DNA of 64,000 bases from DATBJG01 sp963790545. Lineage in GTDB: Bacteria > Acidobacteriota > Vicinamibacteria > Vicinamibacterales > JAMQPK01. A program made the position numbers and the translations under genes. The DNA lies in the NCBI GenBank assembly GCA_963790545.1, contig CAWBPA010000017.1, forward strand, positions 744,001 to 808,000. Direction: 5' to 3'. The notes beneath the pieces are model-generated. The model saw only the letters and a list, made by a program, of their open reading frames with translations. It made no database searches and was not told the DNA's origin. Positions 61,369 through 64,000 of the stretch are shown in pieces. Each line of letters opens with the position of its first letter. Position 1 is the stretch's first letter.

Positions 61369-62577
61369 CTATCGCGCCGGCTTCACGGGCACGAACTTCT
61401 GGATGCGTTTGGCTTGCTCCACTTCGCCCGTGTAGATATTGCCGCTCGAATCCATGGCAATCGCATTGATCCAGTGCAGTTGGCCCGCATAGCGCCCGTT
61501 CCCGCCGAACGACCCGAGTGTCTCGCCGCTCGGACGGTCGACAATCCAGACGCGATTGTTCGTGCCGTCGGCGACATAGAGATGGGCCTGTTGCGGATCC
61601 CTCGAGATGGCCAGCTTGTACGTGGTGCCACACGGAGGCATCTTCGTATTGGCAAGACTGCCGCAACCTTCGCCGCGAGCAGGGGTGTTGGCCGCAACGT
61701 AGAAGTCCTTGACCCACTTCCCGTCCGTGGTGAACACCTCGATGCGATTTTGCCCTCGTTCGCCGATATACACGAGCCTGTCTTTCGAGATTTCCAGGAA
61801 GTGCAGGTCGGGCACGAACTGCTTTTCTTCCGGAGGCGGACCGCCATTCCATTTGTAAGGAGGAATCGGGTTGTTGGAGATCTCGCCGAGCGGCATGCCG
61901 TGACCACCCCAGCCACGCTTGAAGGCACCCGTGTCCATATCGTACACGAGCACGCGCTTCCAGTTGAGGATGTAGATTTCGCGGGCCGTCTCGTCGAGTT
62001 GAAAACGGCCTTTGGACGCGAGGACGTCGGTCTGCTGATTGTTTTCGGTGAGCTCCACACCCGGTGGTGGACGATGGCCGAAGTCCCAGACGAACTTGCC
62101 GTCCCGCGTGAACTTGAGGATGCTGTCCTGCGGCGCCGTGCCGCCCACCCAGACGAAGCCCTGCCGATCCGCAATGACCGTCTGCAGCGCGGTCGGCCAC
62201 AGCGGATGATAGCCGGGACCGCCCCAGGCATTGACCACAGCACCCTGCTGATCGAGCTCGATCACCTCGGGACCACGAACGCAGCAATCGATTCGTGGCG
62301 GCGTGCCGCCGCCACCAATTTCATCGCCCTCTGCGGCGGCACCTCGATTCAAGAACCAGATATGGTCCATGTGATCCACATGAATGCCGGTGACCTGCTG
62401 CATGCTCCACCGATTGGGGAGCGGCTTTGGCCAGAACGGATCGACGCGGTACACAGGGACGGGCGCCTTGCTCAACGGGGCTCTGGGCGACTCCTGGCCA
62501 ACCGCACCGATGCCAACACACGCCGTTACGACTGTCAGCAGCACCCACGGGTTGAGAAGCGTTCTTACACGCGGCAT
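61369..62577 (-). CDS. Exported NHL-repeat six-bladed beta-propeller protein
   Basis: I choose ATG 62577 (MPRVRTLLNPWVLLTVVTAC) as start. The mature protein shows NHL-like blades: QVTGIHVDHMDHIWFLNRGA, ALQTVIADRQGFVWVGGTAP, ILKFTRDGKFVWDFGHRPPP, HFLEISKDRLVYIGERGQNR, IEVFTTDGKWVKDFYVAANT, HLYVADGTNNRVWIVDRPSG and NAIAMDSSGNIYTGEVEQAK. Similar acidobacterial proteins are named peptidylglycine monooxygenase-like or NHL repeat proteins; here only the propeller is seen. It is first in a row with DUF6152 and the SVGRW protein. Confidence 0.82.
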   Translation of the reverse strand: MPRVRTLLNPWVLLTVVTACVGIGAVGQESPRAPLSKAPVPVYRVDPFWPKPLPNRWSMQQVTGIHVDHMDHIWFLNRGAAAEGDEIGGGGTPPRIDCCVRGPEVIELDQQGAVVNAWGGPGYHPLWPTALQTVIADRQGFVWVGGTAPQDSILKFTRDGKFVWDFGHRPPPGVELTENNQQTDVLASKGRFQLDETAREIYILNWKRVLVYDMDTGAFKRGWGGHGMPLGEISNNPIPPYKWNGGPPPEEKQFVPDLHFLEISKDRLVYIGERGQNRIEVFTTDGKWVKDFYVAANTPARGEGCGSLANTKMPPCGTTYKLAISRDPQQAHLYVADGTNNRVWIVDRPSGETLGSFGGNGRYAGQLHWINAIAMDSSGNIYTGEVEQAKRIQKFVPVKPAR

Positions 62578-62597
62578 CACAGACCTCAATTCTAGAC

Positions 62598-62772
62598 GCT
62601 GACGCAGAGATCGCAGAGGGCGCGGAGGACGCAGCCGATCCTATCAAAGAGTGTGCGGCCGGTGGGAAGGTAATACGACTTTCGGAAAGTGACCGTGATC
62701 GAAAAACAGGAGGTCGAAAGCTCAGGAAGCCTCTTTGATAAAAGGTTTCCTGAGCTCCTAGTCTCTTGTTCA
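62598..62772. repeat. One-arm R1 repeat followed by an R2 hairpin
   Basis: At 62598-62634: GACGCAGAGATCGCAGAGGG and GCGGAGGACGCAG, one R1 arm. At 62705-62772: AACAGGAGGTCGAAAGCTCA, GGAAGCCTCTTTGATAAAAG, GTTTCCTGAGCTCCTAGTCT, an inverted R2 pair. They lie in the gap between the propeller gene and the end of the last TonB receptor. Confidence 0.7.
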
Positions 62773-62837
62773 GTCGTGACCTGCGGTCAGCGTGATCCGC
62801 GATGATCCGCGTCCCGTGATGCCGTGGAGATCCGCGT

Positions 62838-64000
62838 TTAAAAATCGAACGTCGCTCCAATCTTCAGGAAGCGCGCCTGAATGATCCCGGTTGGCCGGCG
62901 GTATGGCGCTCCGAAGGTCGGGTTCTCCGTCAGGACCGTGTCCGCATTGAACACGTTGAAGATATCGAAGTTGATGTTCGTGCGCACTCCCGCGTAACGA
63001 AGGATCTTGCCAATGCGCAGGTCCATGGCGTTCAAACGCTCACCGTAATGGGCCAGCGGCTCGATGACCGTAACGACCTGGTTGGCCTGATTGCCCGCCA
63101 GCACGCGCCCGAGCGAGGGAATGATCACCGAATTCGGTGCGTTGTAGTTGGCGCGAAGCTCCGGTCCCGGCGTGCTCTGGAACGTTCCGCTGAGCAACAC
63201 CTCGACCTTCGGGATGATATAGGAGCCAAACAGCTTCGCCTGCGTGAGGAACGGGCTTTCCTGATGGCACCACTGGAGCGGCATTCGCACGATGGGTCCC
63301 CCGGGCGGCAGTGCCGTGCCGATGTCGGTCCAGTCCAGCGCGCCGGCTTCTCCTCTGCCGGCGGTGATTCCGGTATTTGCTGGGCAATCTCGCAGTTGTC
63401 GCGAACCGATTTACCCCAGGCAATGCCACCAGACAGTAACGCACCGCCGACCAGCCGCACGCTCACGTTCGCATCCAGACCGTTGAAGTGCTCGATTTGC
63501 TTGCCGTAGTCGCGTGACAGGGTCACGAGATTGACCGCCTGTCCGAACTTGTCGGGTTTGACGTCGAAAAGACCGGTGATGGTGCCTGTGGTTGGCAGGG
63601 CCGGCACACCCGGAGGAGACGTCGGTGCCGGAATACTGAACTCGATCGAAATCGGCGGAGTGACAGGGCCAGATTGTCGGTGACCCGGAAGTTGCCATAC
63701 CACCGCCGGAAGTAGCTGACGTCAACCGACACGCGCGGGATGATCTCGCGCTGCACGCCGCCAGTGAACTCCCAGTTGAACGCGCGATTCCCCCAGCCGG
63801 TGAGCAAGTTCTCGCTGTACTGCGTGAAGTTGGTCGACGGCAGGCCAAACGCGACATTGTCGAGCCGCCCACATTCACCATTAGCCAACGGGTTGAGCAG
63901 ATCACATTGCGGGATGTAGTCACCGTTGATGCCAAGCCCGCCGCGATCATCCCAGCTCCGGCTGGCCGTGTTGACCAGACGAAGAACGGGGTTGGGGTTA
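62838..64000 (-). CDS. TonB-dependent receptor, C-terminal part, frameshifted
   Basis: The gene runs off the right edge; start not present. Barrel segments match the receptor at 54878-57998: FVPDCD-like GINGDYIPQCDLLNPLANGE, ENLLTGWGNRAFNWEFTGGV, SVDVSYFRRWYGNFRVTDNL, YGKQIEHFNGLDANVSVRLV, ESPFLTQAKLFGSYIIPKVE, LNAMDLRIGKILRYAGVRTN and INFDIFNVFNADTVLTENPT, ending FLKIGATFDF. Breaks near 63660, 63400 and 63290 move it among frames. The two receptors are clear paralogues with different C-terminal loops. Confidence 0.78.

Noticed and set aside
61414..62595. 393-codon frame on the plus strand
   Set aside because: Antisense shadow of the NHL-propeller gene.
1..64000. tRNA, rRNA or riboswitch
   Set aside because: I looked for tRNA-like cloverleafs, rRNA core sequences and common riboswitch motifs by eye and recognised none; a covariance search would be needed to be sure.
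1..64000. Insertion sequence, prophage or integrase
   Set aside because: No transposase, integrase or phage protein is recognisable; the repeats here are non-coding and no mobilising enzyme is in the window.

Overview
This window looks like a piece of a GC-rich soil acidobacterium, most likely of the Vicinamibacteria (subdivision 6) type. The reasons are the Oar-like carboxypeptidase-regulatory/TonB receptors, the many exported 'D(L/F)(T/S)G-W' proteins, several PQQ sugar dehydrogenases and DUF6152, and the very dense palindromic repeats between genes. This placement is from memory of family composition; no rRNA, tRNA or phylogenetic marker was seen.

Layout. 1-1.8 kb: the end of an exported protein and a dihaem cytochrome. 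1.8-8.9 kb (+): polysaccharide-type methyltransferases, a short-chain dehydrogenase, a methyltransferase-glycosyltransferase fusion and a YfhO-like membrane protein. 8.9-16.8 kb (-): a tightly overlapping nucleotide-heptose operon (epimerase, UGD-like dehydrogenase, SDR, Gfo/Idh oxidoreductase, HddA, HddC, GmhA, GmhB, transaldolase). It can plausibly take sedoheptulose 7-phosphate to a GDP-activated, further modified heptose. 16.9-20 kb: DUF2207, LemA and bactofilin. 20-23.8 kb: two beta-barrels, PhzF, a FrnE/DsbA oxidoreductase with an in-frame UGA at its first catalytic cysteine codon, and a cupin. 23.9-38.7 kb: periplasmic oxidation and hydrolysis enzymes (three PQQ dehydrogenases, metallo-beta-lactamase folds, an aldehyde dehydrogenase, an exported HpcH/HpaI aldolase). 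38.8-45.6 kb: a CadC-like regulator, a beta-helix protein and a two-subunit molybdenum hydroxylase with its own cytochrome b. 45.6-64 kb: more exported proteins and two TonB receptors.

The most striking organisation is a three-gene cassette found three times. Gene A is an exported beta-rich protein of unknown function, B is an exported metallo-beta-lactamase-fold protein, and C is a second exported protein resembling A. Copies are at 25.1-27.8 kb (A and B fused, directly behind a PQQ dehydrogenase), 45.6-48.5 kb (behind a molybdenum hydroxylase and cytochrome b) and 51.9-54.7 kb (behind a TonB receptor). Only the fused copy keeps the full HxHxDH zinc motif. I infer a periplasmic pathway unit that follows uptake or oxidation of unknown substrates; no substrate can be read from sequence.

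The second theme is repeats. At least nine families of palindromic or purine/pyrimidine-word repeats (called R1-R9 here) sit at gene boundaries. Several seem to have been absorbed in frame into signal-peptide regions or protein ends, recalling Rickettsia palindromic elements. Between 1.8 and 24 kb many conserved genes are broken by single-base frameshifts. Their number and spread suggest base-level assembly errors more than true pseudogenes, and all boundaries there are approximate.
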